DNA of 64,000 nucleotides from NCBI GenBank assembly GCA_030549495.1, contig JAUIRK010001043.1, positions 310,001 through 374,000 on the forward strand, in the 5' to 3' direction. Position 1 is the first letter of the stretch. Each line of letters begins with the position of its first letter. Origin of the DNA: Nectonema munidae. Taxonomy: Eukaryota > Nematomorpha > Nectonematoida > Nectonematidae. The position numbers and the translations under genes were made by a program. The notes beneath the pieces are model-generated. The model searched no databases. It was not told the origin of the DNA and saw only the letters and a program-made list of their open reading frames with translations. Shown one piece after another: positions 10,601-20,134 of this stretch.

Positions 10601-13111
10601 ACGAATGACTGTGACGCAGACACACAGTTTGTTCCATTCTTTTACATGGATTATCTTCTTCTTCTTCTTCCCTTTTCTTACACTGCTCCACTTCTCTTTC
10701 CGTGTAGATTCAAACGGCGACACTCTCTGTCTGCATTTCGTTGTGTGCGTACGTGACACTTGCTCTCTTTTTCGTTCCGAGATGCTACATCGTCATTTTT
10801 CAACCGAAAAAAAACGTTAGGCACTACACCGGCTTTCACGCAAAGAACAAGGACGGCTTCAACAACCGAGTGCAATACCACCCGCCCAAGGATAACAAAT
10901 CCTCCCTAGCAACAAGCTCAGATCATTTTCCCAACTCAAACTTCCTAAAAAGTATCCAACTTTTTACCCCCCCCCCCCCCCTCCCCTAAATGAATTTTAA
11001 TCAATTCTTTATCTTTTTCCACTTCTTTGATATGATAATGCAACTTTGAGCTATATTTGATCAGAGGCTGTAAAAGCACACACTTTGAGCGTGTCAAATA
11101 TTTTTATGGCACCTTACTAACTATATAAGAACTCTATTATTTAAAGCTACAGCTTTTTTTTACTGAAAAAGAAAGAGCTAAATCAATGTAATAGAATACA
11201 CAAATTAGGGAAAATGTCTTTATTATATATGCTAAATATAATTTAAGCAAGTCTTTGTATTTTAAAATTTTTGTTAATAAAACTTAATACAAATAATTCC
11301 CTTCAATTTCTATTTATAAGGGCCAACACAGGGATATTTTAGGGTCAATACATAAACCCATGATCTAATAACTGAATATGTGTGTAGATTCTTTGTTTTT
11401 CTGTGTTACTAGTTCTAGTTTGGTAACGGTGCGTTGCTGAAATTTTAATTTTAAGCAACCATGCATCTCGGTACATATATACTGCGTTTCGGAATTATCA
11501 ATTACCCCATTGAAGATATACCCGGCAATATCAGATGTTTTCTTTTTCCACAGTTACATGATGGTGAACTGCACAAGTCATATAGCCCTACCATTAGCTA
11601 GTATGTATTATATATATATATACCATTTTTAGTTCTATTCTGCGAAAGTATGCGTCCCTGCAAACAAAAAATTTCTGGAGACTCAGCGTAGCGACAAGAA
11701 AGGCAACACCCTAGATTTAATCAAGTAGTTGCATGATGATGATAAGTTAGGTTGCAAGGAACACATCCACTTCAAGATGCCTCTTTCCGCTATTTATGCG
11801 AAATAACAACGCTGAACATTTTTAAGGCCTTGTCTTTCCTATTTGAGAGGGCGCAGTTTCCTTTCTTAGCAGATGCATCCACCAAGTTGCTTGATGATGG
11901 CCTAGCAAAAATTAAAATATTATACTTCAAACTAAAAAAAAATAAAATATTTTTTTTTAAAAAAAGTTATACTTCAAAATAGCATAACAAGTCAAACGAT
12001 GGATGAATAGGGAGGTAAGGTTGGTTAGATACTGGGCTTCGATCCAACATCAAGCCTCTTTTCTTCATAGTTCGATAAAAGCGGCGCAATTGTGCCTTCT
12101 CGATGAAAACACCCCACAGTGCCTTTACCTATTGATGAATGAAGACATGCATAAGAAGTACCCAGTACTATGGACATCCTGAGTCTGGTTTCAGTCGTGT
12201 GATGATGCATCTGCGTTGGGTAAAAAAGAAGCCATTTTTGGGTTAGCAACGATGGAAATGTGAAATGGATCTCATTAAGGCCATACAGAGGTGGGATCAA
12301 GATGAGTAATTAGATGAGAAGATTAAGAAATGGACTTAATGAGATCTACTACCCAAGCCTATTTCCCCTTTTAATTCTACGCAGCTTCGCATGAGGGAGC
12401 TACAAGAATTCATATTGAATTAGAGAGGGCCACGAGCAGAATAAGATTACGAAACACTGTTCAAGATTCGATATCACATGCTCTTCGGTTAAAATGTGAC
12501 CGCAAACCTAATTTCCTCATAAAGAATTACTACACTATTTTTTGCAGAAAAACGACTACACGTCCGTCCGCCTTGAATTTAACGAATGTCCATAACTCAA
12601 GGACACGTGATTACGAAAATTTTACAATCATTTTCCCATTCTCCAGTGCTTATGTTGATAATAATAATAATAGTATTACAAGCTCATAATGGAGTTAGTT
12701 ACATTGAGTGTGCGATACGTCTACACACATACGCGCACCCAAGGACAACGTAGGGGAAGACTGCTCTCTAGTCTTGCTAGAATAAAGGGAAGGAGGTGTA
12801 AGTATCTTTGTATACCCATATCCTTTACATTTTAGAAAATGTAAAAAAATTTCCACTTTTCAGGCTCAACCACACTCGACATGAACACTTCTCTAGAAAA
12901 TCTGAAAAGCACGAATTTTTCTTCCATCGAAGACCTAACAACCAAAGGCAGAAGCGACAGAGGCAGCGAGACAAGAGAAGCGAATGGCCTTCGCGAAAAC
13001 ACAACGTCCACGATTCCCTCGCAAGCAACAACAGCAATGATCATCGCCACCCCCAAAAAAAGGTCCATCATCACAGCAAACATCATCACAACCAAAGAAG
13101 TCACTCTATGA
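1362..13111 (+). CDS. Metabotropic glutamate receptor-like class C GPCR, spliced, 5' end outside the window
   Basis: Eight exons can be joined with consistent phase: 1362-1649, 2755-2892, 3999-4211, 5188-5314, 6530-7057, 8297-8693, 10708-10951 and 12864-13111. Together they give about 727 residues to a stop. Their order follows the mGluR family: lobe 2 of the extracellular ligand-binding domain (GICIA, FVWIGSDSWG, VYAAAHAL), a nine-cysteine domain, seven membrane helices (ASGRELNYLLLLGIFLCY, ILTKTNRIYRIF, NEAKYIGFAMYSTCI, FQPKKNV) and a Ser/Thr-rich tail. The family consists of plasma-membrane dimers that couple ligand binding to G proteins. The lysine that in mGluRs contacts the distal carboxylate of glutamate (GKVQF in mGluR4) is leucine here (EGLVPF). 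The nearest functional class may therefore be the insect mXR receptors, which do not sense glutamate; this is inference. Signal peptide and lobe 1 were not found in 1-1361. The first seven exons are secure; the last one and its frame rest on phase logic. Confidence 0.92.
2755..2892 (+). CDS. mGluR-like exon B: ligand-binding domain, lobe 2
   Basis: The acceptor is the AG at 2753-2754 rather than the one at 2763-2764. Only the first gives HDFDRYFTS, matching the family's GFDAYFTS, and keeps the frame opened by the previous exon. The exon then encodes NTRNTWFKEFWQKHFNC and ends with CRP before a GTGAGT donor, again one base into a codon. At 46 codons it is too short to be noticed as an open frame on its own. 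Confidence 0.88.
3999..4211 (+). CDS. mGluR-like exon C: ligand-binding domain with lysine-to-leucine change
   Basis: It encodes IQEGLVPFVIDSVYAAAHAL, then a cysteine-containing loop (MCKQMKKIV) and YIRNVSF, all in family order. The acceptor chosen is the pyrimidine-rich TTCTGTTTCAG ending at 3998. A second AG at 3982-3983 is also in phase and would add five residues (DDSVS). The donor is GTATGC at 4212. The family position normally held by the lysine that contacts the glutamate side chain is leucine. Confidence 0.88.
4806..4963. mobile_element. Palindromic MITE-like hairpin in a receptor intron
   Basis: The left end (AAATAAACATATGTTATATT, later AAATATGACATTTTTA) returns inverted at the right end (TAAAAATGTCATATTT, later ATATAACATGTTTATTT). 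The arms are about 50 bases long with a ~55-base centre containing ACGTCCGTCC. A similar CACGTCCGTCC stands at about 12560. The size and symmetry suggest a small inverted-repeat transposon. Confidence 0.65.
5188..5314 (+). CDS. mGluR-like exon D: end of ligand-binding domain
   Basis: Read after the AG at 5186-5187, this gives GAQGVRVSFNKNGDGTGR, then YDIFQFQ and a KYEYVNVGEWVD ending. That matches the family's F-N-E-N-G-D and R-Y-D-I-F-Q-Y-Q block just before the cysteine-rich domain. A longer open frame across the same stretch is a shadow. The donor is a consensus GTAAGT at 5315, and the exon ends two bases into a codon. Confidence 0.88.
6530..7057 (+). CDS. mGluR-like exon E: nine-cysteine domain and TM1-TM3
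   Basis: The exon begins after TCTTTTCAG. It encodes the cysteine-rich linker, with all nine family cysteines in order (SVCSLPC, SCCWVCVQC, HCVRC and TQC), followed by PIPIYHLKW. Next come TM1 (WAIIPLVLTILGLLFLG), the ASGRELNYLLLLGIFLCY block of the first loop and TM2, and TM3 ending in ILTKTN. The donor is a weak GTTTCT at 7058. Reading through it would stop within nine codons, and splicing there restores the conserved NRIYR of the next exon. Confidence 0.93.
8297..8693 (+). CDS. mGluR-like exon F: TM4-TM6
   Basis: It opens after CTTCTTAG with IYRIFSCG, then PQFISPQSQ (the family FISPASQL block before TM4). TM4 and TM5 follow (NMTLALSLSYNIFLILLC), then FYAFKTRNIPENYNEAKYIG and TM6 (STCIIWLAFIPIYIST). 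It ends exactly between codons at DYR before GTAAAA. The third intracellular loop, important for G-protein choice in the family, is short and well conserved. Confidence 0.93.
8694..10707. other. Receptor intron, about 2 kb, no gene recognised
   Basis: An open frame of 86 codons on the - strand at 9485-9745 resembles nothing I recognise. Its base composition is less AT-rich than its surroundings, so it may be a transposon fragment. Confidence 0.5.
10708..10951 (+). CDS. mGluR-like exon G: TM7 and proximal tail
   Basis: It follows CCGTGTAG in phase 0 and encodes TM7 (IQTATLSVCISLCAY, then VTLALFFVPRCYIVIFQPKKNV), matching the family ending F-x-P-K-x-Y-I-I-L-F-x-P-x-x-N. The tail continues RHYTGFHAKN and VQYHPPKD. 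The donor is less certain: GTATCC at 10952 leaves one base of a codon, which fits the next exon. A run of 13 or more C's lies just inside the intron. Confidence 0.8.
10952..12863. other. Last receptor intron, about 1.9 kb
   Basis: It contains a C-run at about 10969, short AT repeats and a less AT-rich stretch (11.7-12.6 kb) with broken open frames that look like worn transposon coding sequence of no assignable family. Confidence 0.45.
12864..13111 (+). CDS. mGluR-like last exon: Ser/Thr-rich C-tail
   Basis: The exon follows TTCCACTTTTCAG. Phase from the previous exon selects the frame STTLDMNTSLENLKSTN and on to TTKEVTL, stop at 13109-13111. The Val-Thr-Leu end could act as a class II PDZ ligand. 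A second frame is also open across the exon and gives an Arg/His/Gln-rich product, so frame choice depends on the donor called at 10952. A poly(A) signal follows at 13296, consistent with a terminal exon. Confidence 0.6.
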
Positions 13112-13295
13112 CAACGCGTTTCCCTCCGTGAGCACAACCCAGAAAAAGGCTGGCAAGCTTGAGACCAGAATTTAGAAGAGTCTCTGATGCGTGCGTGTGT
13201 GTGTATGTGTGTGCATGCTCGTCGTTGCATTCCCAAAAACCGTGATTTGCAATCCAACTATTGTGTTATGTAAAGTCAAAGTTATATTTAAACAA

Positions 13296-13301
13296 AATAA
13301 A
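13296..13301 (+). terminator. Poly(A) signal of the mGluR-like gene
   Basis: A canonical AATAAA lies 185 bases after the receptor stop codon. No gene continues beyond it on this strand. Confidence 0.6.
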
Positions 13302-13332
13302 GCAGTTATCATTTTCTAACGTGAGCGTGACG

Positions 13333-13338
13333 TTTATT
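13333..13338 (-). terminator. Candidate poly(A) signal of the IPMK-like gene
   Basis: AATAAA read on the - strand, about 230 bases past the kinase stop. Another AATAAA overlaps the stop codon itself (13566-13571) and is an alternative. With the opposing signal at 13296, the two mature transcripts would end almost on top of each other. Confidence 0.45.
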
Positions 13339-13566
13339 CATTCATATAAAAATACACACACACACACTCTCCAATTTCCATTTAAAAAACATCAAAAAGC
13401 AAGATTTTATATATATATATATGATGAAATAACGTGAAATAATAATTCACCTGGGAAGTACCAAAAGAATAATTAAAGGAAAACAACAACAAAGGGTAAA
13501 AAAAGATCAAAATCCATTCCAAAAACTTTTTTAACAACAAAATGGAATGAAAGACGATTTGAAGAT

Positions 13567-14445
13567 TTATTGAGCTTGCGTCAAATTAGTCAGGATGAAA
13601 GACAGGTAATGGAGGCCTTTTAGAAAGTTTTCGTCTCGTTTATTGCAGTGTTGCACGTGAGCAAAATCGATGATTTTGACGTCGACATGAATTTGGGATG
13701 GCTGATTCGTTGCATTGTTGTGGATGCGATTCGCGGGCAGCTTGTGATTGGTGGGAGCACTTTCCTCCTTGCACCAATCATATATGAAGAGGAGAGACGA
13801 GGAGTAGAAGTTGAAGGAGGCTTGCTCCGAGAAGAATTCGATCATGGCATGCAACTTGACAAGCATCTTGCAGATGATGGCTCTTCGCGCAAACGAGTCT
13901 TCAGGAAAAAAGTGAGAAATGAGAGCTAGCATTTCCTGCTCACACGCTAGGCCCTTGAACGTCTTTTTCGTGACACTGTCATATCCGCTCAGAGCCGCAT
14001 TCCACCGCTTCATGCCGAGGGGCGTGATACCGATTTTGGGAAGAAGGGGGTACTCCCTGAGCTTTTTCTGGTACTTGTGGTAGTAGTGGTGCGAGGGGTA
14101 GAGCTTGGATCCGATCTTGATATCGAGAACGCAAGGGTGGCACAAGTTTTGGGTGAGGTCTTGCAGCTTCATGAAGGAGTAGCACTTGTCCCCACACCAC
14201 ATCTCGGCTCGGCCTCTATACTCGGGTATGAAGCGTTTGAGAGGAGAATCCGCCCAAGAAATCTGCTCGTAGAAGGTGCACTCATTTTCGCCTCGCTCAT
14301 CGCTTTGCAGAGATTTCAGCAAGACCCCGCCCTCATACTTCAGGATGGCGCTGTTCAGTTGATCCGAGGTGCAGAAATGACCAGCTACCTGATGATCAAA
14401 CTTCTTGACTTTGCTCAAATCCACTGAATCAATGGCTGCTGCTCT
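13567..14445 (-). CDS. Inositol polyphosphate multikinase-like protein, large 3' exon
   Basis: The family phosphorylates inositol phosphates (and in some members PIP2) using ATP, in nucleus and cytosol. Visible signatures, numbered from just upstream of the exon: HQVAGH at about 20-25, VLLKSL with the probable ATP-site lysine at 45, the catalytic PCVLDIKIG (P-x-x-x-D-x-K-x-G) at 106-114, LREYPL, GITPLGMK, FYSSSLLFIYD (the S-S-L-L motif) at 216-225, and IIDFAHV at 260-266, whose Asp binds metal. About 290 residues matches short IPMKs, and the acidic loop between the last two motifs is brief. No in-frame ATG precedes HQVAGH; an in-frame stop lies about 30 bases upstream, and TTGTTTGCAG just before 14445 looks like an acceptor in phase 0. 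The start codon is therefore in an unseen upstream exon. Convergent with the receptor gene. Confidence 0.9.
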   Translation of the reverse strand, partial: RAAAIDSVDLSKVKKFDHQVAGHFCTSDQLNSAILKYEGGVLLKSLQSDERGENECTFYEQISWADSPLKRFIPEYRGRAEMWCGDKCYSFMKLQDLTQNLCHPCVLDIKIGSKLYPSHHYYHKYQKKLREYPLLPKIGITPLGMKRWNAALSGYDSVTKKTFKGLACEQEMLALISHFFPEDSFARRAIICKMLVKLHAMIEFFSEQASFNFYSSSLLFIYDWCKEESAPTNHKLPANRIHNNATNQPSQIHVDVKIIDFAHVQHCNKRDENFLKGLHYLSFILTNLTQAQ

Positions 14446-14529
14446 CTGCAAACAACAAATGCACTTTGCTTGTCAATACGTGCTGGTGGCTGAGCAGCCA
14501 GCAAAAAGACTCTTTGAAACAAGGAAGTG

Positions 14530-14731
14530 TCTCTTCGCTCAATCAGCCAATAGGATTGAAGCTAGGAAAATGTGTCTCTTCGCTCAATCAGCCAATAAGA
14601 TTGAAGCTAGGAAAAATGTGTCTCTTCGCTCAATCAGCCAATAGGATTGAAGCTAGGAAAATGTGTCTCTTCAGTCAATCAGCCAATAAGATTGAAGCTA
14701 GGAAAAATGTGTCGCTTCAGTCAATAAGATT
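14530..14731 (+). repeat. 45/46-bp tandem repeat carrying CCAAT boxes
   Basis: About 4.4 copies start at 14530, 14575, 14621, 14666 and 14712. Each reads TCTCTTCGCTCAATC, then AGCCAATAGGATTG, then AAGCTAGGAAAATGTG. Units alternate 45 and 46 bases and alternate CCAATAGG with CCAATAAG, so the array probably grew as a ~91-bp dimer. It lies 85 bases upstream of the IPMK exon, in its intron or promoter region. Confidence 0.9.
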
Positions 14732-15469
14732 AGCAGTGCTACATGAAATCCTTAATACTGTTGGCATTTTATGCTTGCTATTTGTTGAAATCAAAGAGAT
14801 AACAACCAGGGGCGCGTCAGGGAACAGATTTTAATGACAGAATCAAAAATATTATACGTGAAATATTGTTTCAGTAATATGAAAAAAATTCTTGAAAACA
14901 GAATAAACTTTTTGAGACAAATTTCTATATATGCCTAGCTGCCAGATGTTTATGTTTTTCGGTGGACTAATAACGGAATCTGGGGGGGATATACAAGAGT
15001 GCCTACTTTCTATTTACCTATCCTATCATTTGAAAAAACTCTCCTTAACAATTTCTCTTTTTCTTTCACGTTTTACATTTAAAAATTTTATCATATTTAC
15101 GAATGTTGCAGTCGTAATCTATGCAGGCATTCAACATATGTTTGAGATACTGGTGTCATCACTTGCTTCATTTCAACTAACTTAGTACACACCAATCAAT
15201 CTGAGTAGGTTGTGCGAACTTATATTGTAAGGCTTAGTCCGAGGGTAAAGGCATTTTTCCTCTCATAAAAAGATTTTGAAGTAATGAAGTTCAAGTGTTT
15301 AGAGATGTTAAAATTTTTACAATTTAATATTTCCAAAAACATTTTAAAAGTTTAGATAAAACTTTTAGGAAATGATTGATTTTACTTAAATGTGGTTTAT
15401 TGTTGAGGACATTTTAAGTTGTACTACCTATAATATAATATATACGAAAAGAACAAATTGAATAAACAT

Positions 15470-16410
15470 TAGGGTCCAAAGAACCGGGACATTCTCGGTT
15501 CCTAAATTTTACGAATCGTCTCGGAACCGTAACTTATACTTTAAACATTTTAATTCTCCTTTCTTTAAAATTCTTTCAAACTAAAATGATAGAAAAAAAA
15601 CATCACCCATTTTTTTTTATAAAAAATCAATATATCAAACATTTGCATCTCACTGTTTCTGTGTAGCAGCTCATCGATTTTTCATTCTACCAAATATATA
15701 TTGAATATTCCAGAAAATTTGCATTTCATTGCAAACCAGAATAAAGTAATATCCTCAGTTGGTATGATCCACTGATGGAAAAATATTTTAATGAAATAAG
15801 TGAACCTAAAAGTCTCACCAGCACTTCAACTATAACTAGTGAAGATACATTTGATGCCAACAAAGAATTTAAACTCTTCGAAGCGGCAGGCAAACGAACA
15901 GAAAAAATGAATTTTTATTTTGTGAAAGAGCATTTTCAGTTTTTGGGCTTTTTTCAGCGAAAATTCTCGTCGGACTCCATTTTAAATGCGCCATTTTTCT
16001 AAAATATTGCTTTAAAAATTGTTATCAGTGAATTAAGCTTTTTTTAATTAAAATATCAGTTTTGTTTATTTCTTTTTGGGCGTTTATATAAAAAAAATTT
16101 TTTCCAAAAAGTCTATTTATTTGTAAAAAAAATGCACTTTGTTTTTTTGTTTTTCGATTATATCGTTTTTCTACACTTTATTGTTTATATCGCAAACGTT
16201 ATTTTTTTAATGATTATTACATATACGTAACCGACGAGAAATTTGTTCAGATTAGCAGGAATATCAACTACAGATTCCCGTAATCCTTGGCATAGTTAAC
16301 AGGTAAAAAATAATATTTCTCGGAACGGTCAGGAAGCGGGATTTCCCGGTTTTTATAATTTTTTTGGTATCGGTACGGGTTCTTAATTTTCGATACTATT
16401 GCGAACCCTA
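15470..16410 (+). mobile_element. Internally deleted hAT transposon
   Basis: The ends are TAGGGTCC on the left and, inverted, TAGGGTTC on the right, followed by CCGGGAC / CCCGGTT-rich subterminal sequence. A fragment of hAT transposase C-terminus is readable at 15775-15960 (EFKLFEAAGKRTE, matching the family block before P-T-S-x-E-x-E-R). No matching 8-bp target duplication was found, so the copy is old or its ends are misplaced. Confidence 0.6.
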
Positions 16411-16592
16411 GTACGAACCTTAACGTTTCTGCAAAAGCATAAATTATTTTCTTAATTTTTTATATAAATCACATTTTTTTTAAATAATTTTGCTATTCAT
16501 TTGTTTCCTAGTCACATTTAGAACCTAACTAAAAATTTAGAACCTTCACTAAAAAAATTAATTGTAGAAGATTGGCTGAATCATATCCCTTC

Positions 16593-18815
16593 AAATTTTG
16601 TGACTTTTCCTAAAATCGCTAGCTGCATCTTTTGAAACCATTTTTATGGTAGTTGAGTGACCCTTTCATATCCAAAACTGTCAATCAAAATCAAAAATTA
16701 AAATTTTTCAGCAAAATTTTGACATTATCTGTATTTAACCTTATAACTTAGGATCTATATTATATAATACCCTGAAAATTTATAATTATGTACAGTTTGG
16801 AACGCATAACACTTTATATATTTAATTTTTTCAATAATCATGGCTACTTTTTAGAAAATGTCAATCAAAATTTTGATTGATCAAAAATATATCTAATAAA
16901 ATATACCTTCAAATTTTACATAAAATATATGTTTTTATACTAAATCGGTCATTTCTGGACTCATTATTTACATTTAGGATTTGAAAATACCTATAAGTGT
17001 TAATAAAATTTGCGGTTTACTTCTAAAAAATGTCTCCAAAAACATTCATTCAAATTTTACAATGAAATATATGTTTTTATACCAAATCAACCATGCTAGT
17101 TTCATTTATGAACTCAATTTTTTCAGTTTGAATTTGAAAATACCTATAAGTATCAATTAAATTTGCGTTTAGTTCTAAAATTTGTTTCCAAAAATATTGA
17201 TTCAAATTTTACATGAAATATATGTTTTTATAGCAAATAGATCATGATGATTTCATTTCTGAACAGTTTTCACATTTAGAGGTTTTACTGCTAGTGTCAA
17301 TCAAATTTGCGGTTTATGTCTGAAAACTATATCCCAAAATATTCTCTCTAATTTTACATGAAATATATGTTAGTATACCAATTTGACCATGATAATTTTT
17401 ATTTCTGAAATCATTTTTTGCATTTAGAGGTTTTAAATGTCTGAAAGTGTCAATTAAATGTTCGATTTACGTCTAATGTCTGCAGAAATATTTTTGAAAT
17501 TTAAATAAAATATCTGTTTTTATGCCAAATGGAAGATGCTGGTTTTGGACTCAGGTTTGGAATTTATGGTTTTAAAATATCTGAAAGCTTGAATCAGATT
17601 TGCGGTTTTCTTCTATATACTGTCTTCAAAAATATTTTCAAAAAAATAAAGTATCTGTTTTATACCAAATCGACTATGCTTATATTATTTCTGTATTGGA
17701 TTTTGGATAATACGGTTAAAAAATATCTCGAAGTGGCAATTGAATTAGTAATGTATGCCTGAAAACAGTTCTGTAAAAAAATTTCAAAAAATGGCTGCAT
17801 ATTAGGTATATAGTAAAAATATACTTTTTTTTGTATATGTTGGCTGATAATACTTTCTACAATCATCTTGAGTATGAAATATTTATTTAAAAAAACAAAA
17901 CGTATTATAAAATCTTTTGAAAATTTGTATGAGAGAAGGAACCAAGTTGAAAACTAATTGAAAAGAGAACATGTGATCAAAACAAATAATTAAAAAAAAT
18001 ATGTATCTTGACTAAATGGAAGATCTACAATGTTCTAATGAACTAGGAAGTGGTTTAATTATATAATATTAGATGCTTCAAAAAAGATTTTGACTGTGAA
18101 AAAGAAGTTCTCTTTTACAAATGAAAAATATTTAAATCTATAGCTTATCATCTAGGATTACAATGAACATTTAGCTAATATGGGTAGGAAATCTGAAAAT
18201 TTAGAATAGGTCAGATTTATCAAAAATGACACAGATGCCAATATGTGAGAATTTAGTCACTATCAAGATATTTTTAATTTAAATTTTGGCCATCTTTTTC
18301 CTTTTGCGTCAAGGAGAGAATCTTTTAGATGAAGAACATTCTTTTAGATTCATCAGAAAAACCTTTGAAATGAGATTACTTGACAAATATTCAGGCCTGA
18401 TAATAAAATACACGATACTGATAAAAAAAAAAGTCTAAGATCATCGAGAAGATTCTTTAATCAAAATGCTTTGAGAGAGGAAAAAAGTAATTTTATCATT
18501 ATAAAAATTTTTTGAAGAATATAAATTTCTAATGAAAAAAGAGCTACCAATAAAGGAACTACAAGACGATAACGAATTTGTAGCCGAAAAGATGGAGGTC
18601 CTATCGAGTTACATAAGTTACTGTAGAATGAAATATTTTGAGTGAATTAAACACCTAAAGTTGATTTATTAAATAAATTAAGAAAATAATTACCAGAGAA
18701 ATACTGCAAGTAGAAGTTATTTTTATGTTTATATATTTGACATTGATTTACAGGTTTAATCGATTTTTTGACACGTTTTATTGATTTCATAAAAAATGAA
18801 CATCACCATTAAATT
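16593..18815 (+). repeat. Left arm of the fold-back
   Basis: Contains the terminal block, about 300 bases of unique sequence, six ~145-bp tandem units (16880-17780), and a stretch (17.9-18.7 kb) with worn coding-like runs of unknown origin. Complementary to 23885-26525. Confidence 0.7.
16880..17780 (+). repeat. ~145-bp tandem repeat, about six copies
   Basis: The marker ATATGTTTTTATACCAAAT recurs at about 16927, 17067, 17218, 17362, 17515 and 17652, a spacing of 137-153. Each unit also holds GATTTCATTTCTGAACTCA and GTGTCAATCAAATTTGCGG. Copies differ by 15-25% by eye, indicating an old array. Confidence 0.8.
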
Positions 18816-19265
18816 CTACATACTTGGAATGTATAAAAAACTTTTTATAAGAATAAAAATTTTAATTTTGAGATGGGCTGTCATATTTAAATTATTTTGT
18901 CAGATTTGACTAATATTTATTTAAAAAAAGGGAATATAACCAGTAAACACAGCCTACTTGAAAATGGGCATATGTGTGTAAAAAACTTTATATACTTATT
19001 TAGATAAAAAGTTCCTTTTTGAGATGAGCTGTCACATTTAGATCAATTTTTTGACAGGTTTGATTGATTTTCATAAAAAATGAATATCACCACTGAATTC
19101 AGCTTACTTGAAAATGGGTATACATGTGTAAAAAACTTTATATAATTATTTAAATAAAAAGTTCCTTTTTGAGATGAGCTGTCAAATATAAATCAATTTT
19201 TTGACAGGTTTGATTGATTTGGATAAAAAAAATGGACATCACCACTGAATTCAGCATAGTTGAAA
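18740..19265 (+). repeat. ~150-bp tandem repeat, about 3.5 copies
   Basis: The marker TTTTTGACAGGTTTGATTGA with CATCACCACTGAATTCAGC recurs at about 18768, 18900, 19052 and 19204. The right arm retains only about one copy, so this array expanded on one side. Confidence 0.75.
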
Positions 19266-19854
19266 TATATATGTAATATTAAAAATATTTATAAAAACTT
19301 ATTAATATCTGAGAAAAATAGGGGGGGGGGCACTTTATGCCCCCAGCACTTGAGCGAACAAATTTTGCCCAGCACTAATAGGGTTAAATAAACGTCTTAT
19401 AAAAAATTTAAAATCCCTATTTATCTTTTTATGGGATTAACTAAAACTTAATTCACACGTAAGTAACGAGGTTAGAATTTTTAATAGGAATTCTTTTGAT
19501 AAAATAAGGCATTATTAATTCAGATCTATATAGCCTAATTTTGTTTCAGATCTGTAGAAATATTGAATAAATTTGGAAAAATCTAGCTTTAAATATAAAT
19601 AATTATCCCATTTTAACCCATTAATGTCCAACCATGGAATTAGATAAAAAATCTTAATTCTCTTTTTGTTAATATTACTCATTTGGTGTCAATAGCCAAA
19701 ATTTCTTTTGTAAAATTTAATACCGTTTATAGTTTTTTGACAAACAGGTGTACACATATGTGCAGTGTGCACGCTAGGAAGTTTTCAATCTATCAAATTT
19801 AGAAAGGATAATGTTATAAAAGCGATAATACAATTTTATTTAATCTTAAAAACA

Positions 19855-20100
19855 TTAGCACAATTTTGAAGTATGGAAGAGTTTAAAATGTCCACTGTCA
19901 ATGCATAAAGCCATATCACAAGGTTCACATATCACTCTGGTTCGCATTGCACATGAAGAAACAGCACATCTTTTCACTTTGTCCATCTGTTTTGGCCAGT
20001 GTGATCTTCCATGAAGTCGTACACTTTCATCTACTCTCACTTTGCCTTTTTTGAAAGATTTTCTCGCGAAAATATTAATACATGCTTTTTTATCGCTCAG
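19855..20100 (-). pseudogene. piggyBac transposase C-terminal cysteine-rich domain fragment
   Basis: The - strand reads RLHGRSHWPKQ, then RCAVSSCAMRTRVICEPC, then DMALCIDSGHFKLFH and a stop. This is the C-x(n)-C, C-x2-C and C...H pattern of the piggyBac C-terminal zinc-binding domain that recognises transposon ends. It is preceded by a basic stretch. Upstream sequence loses similarity where the inserted retroelement begins. Confidence 0.75.
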
Positions 20101-20134
20101 ATAGGAAGATGAAACACTTCTCAAAAACCACAGT

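Noticed and set aside
12000-12600. Possible LTR-retroelement (BEL/Pao or Gypsy) coding fossil in the last receptor intron
   Set aside because: Only faint resemblance over short broken stretches; not enough to name a family.
12832-13257. - strand open frame of 141 codons with a hydrophobic middle
   Set aside because: It overlaps the receptor's last exon and 3' UTR antisense; its Leu/Val runs mirror the basic + strand frame. No start context or family match.
13648-14427. + strand open frames opposite the IPMK exon
   Set aside because: Antisense shadows of the kinase exon with no recognisable domain.
14530-14731. Tandem repeat considered as a CRISPR array
   Set aside because: Units are contiguous with no unique spacers, and the context is an animal genome.
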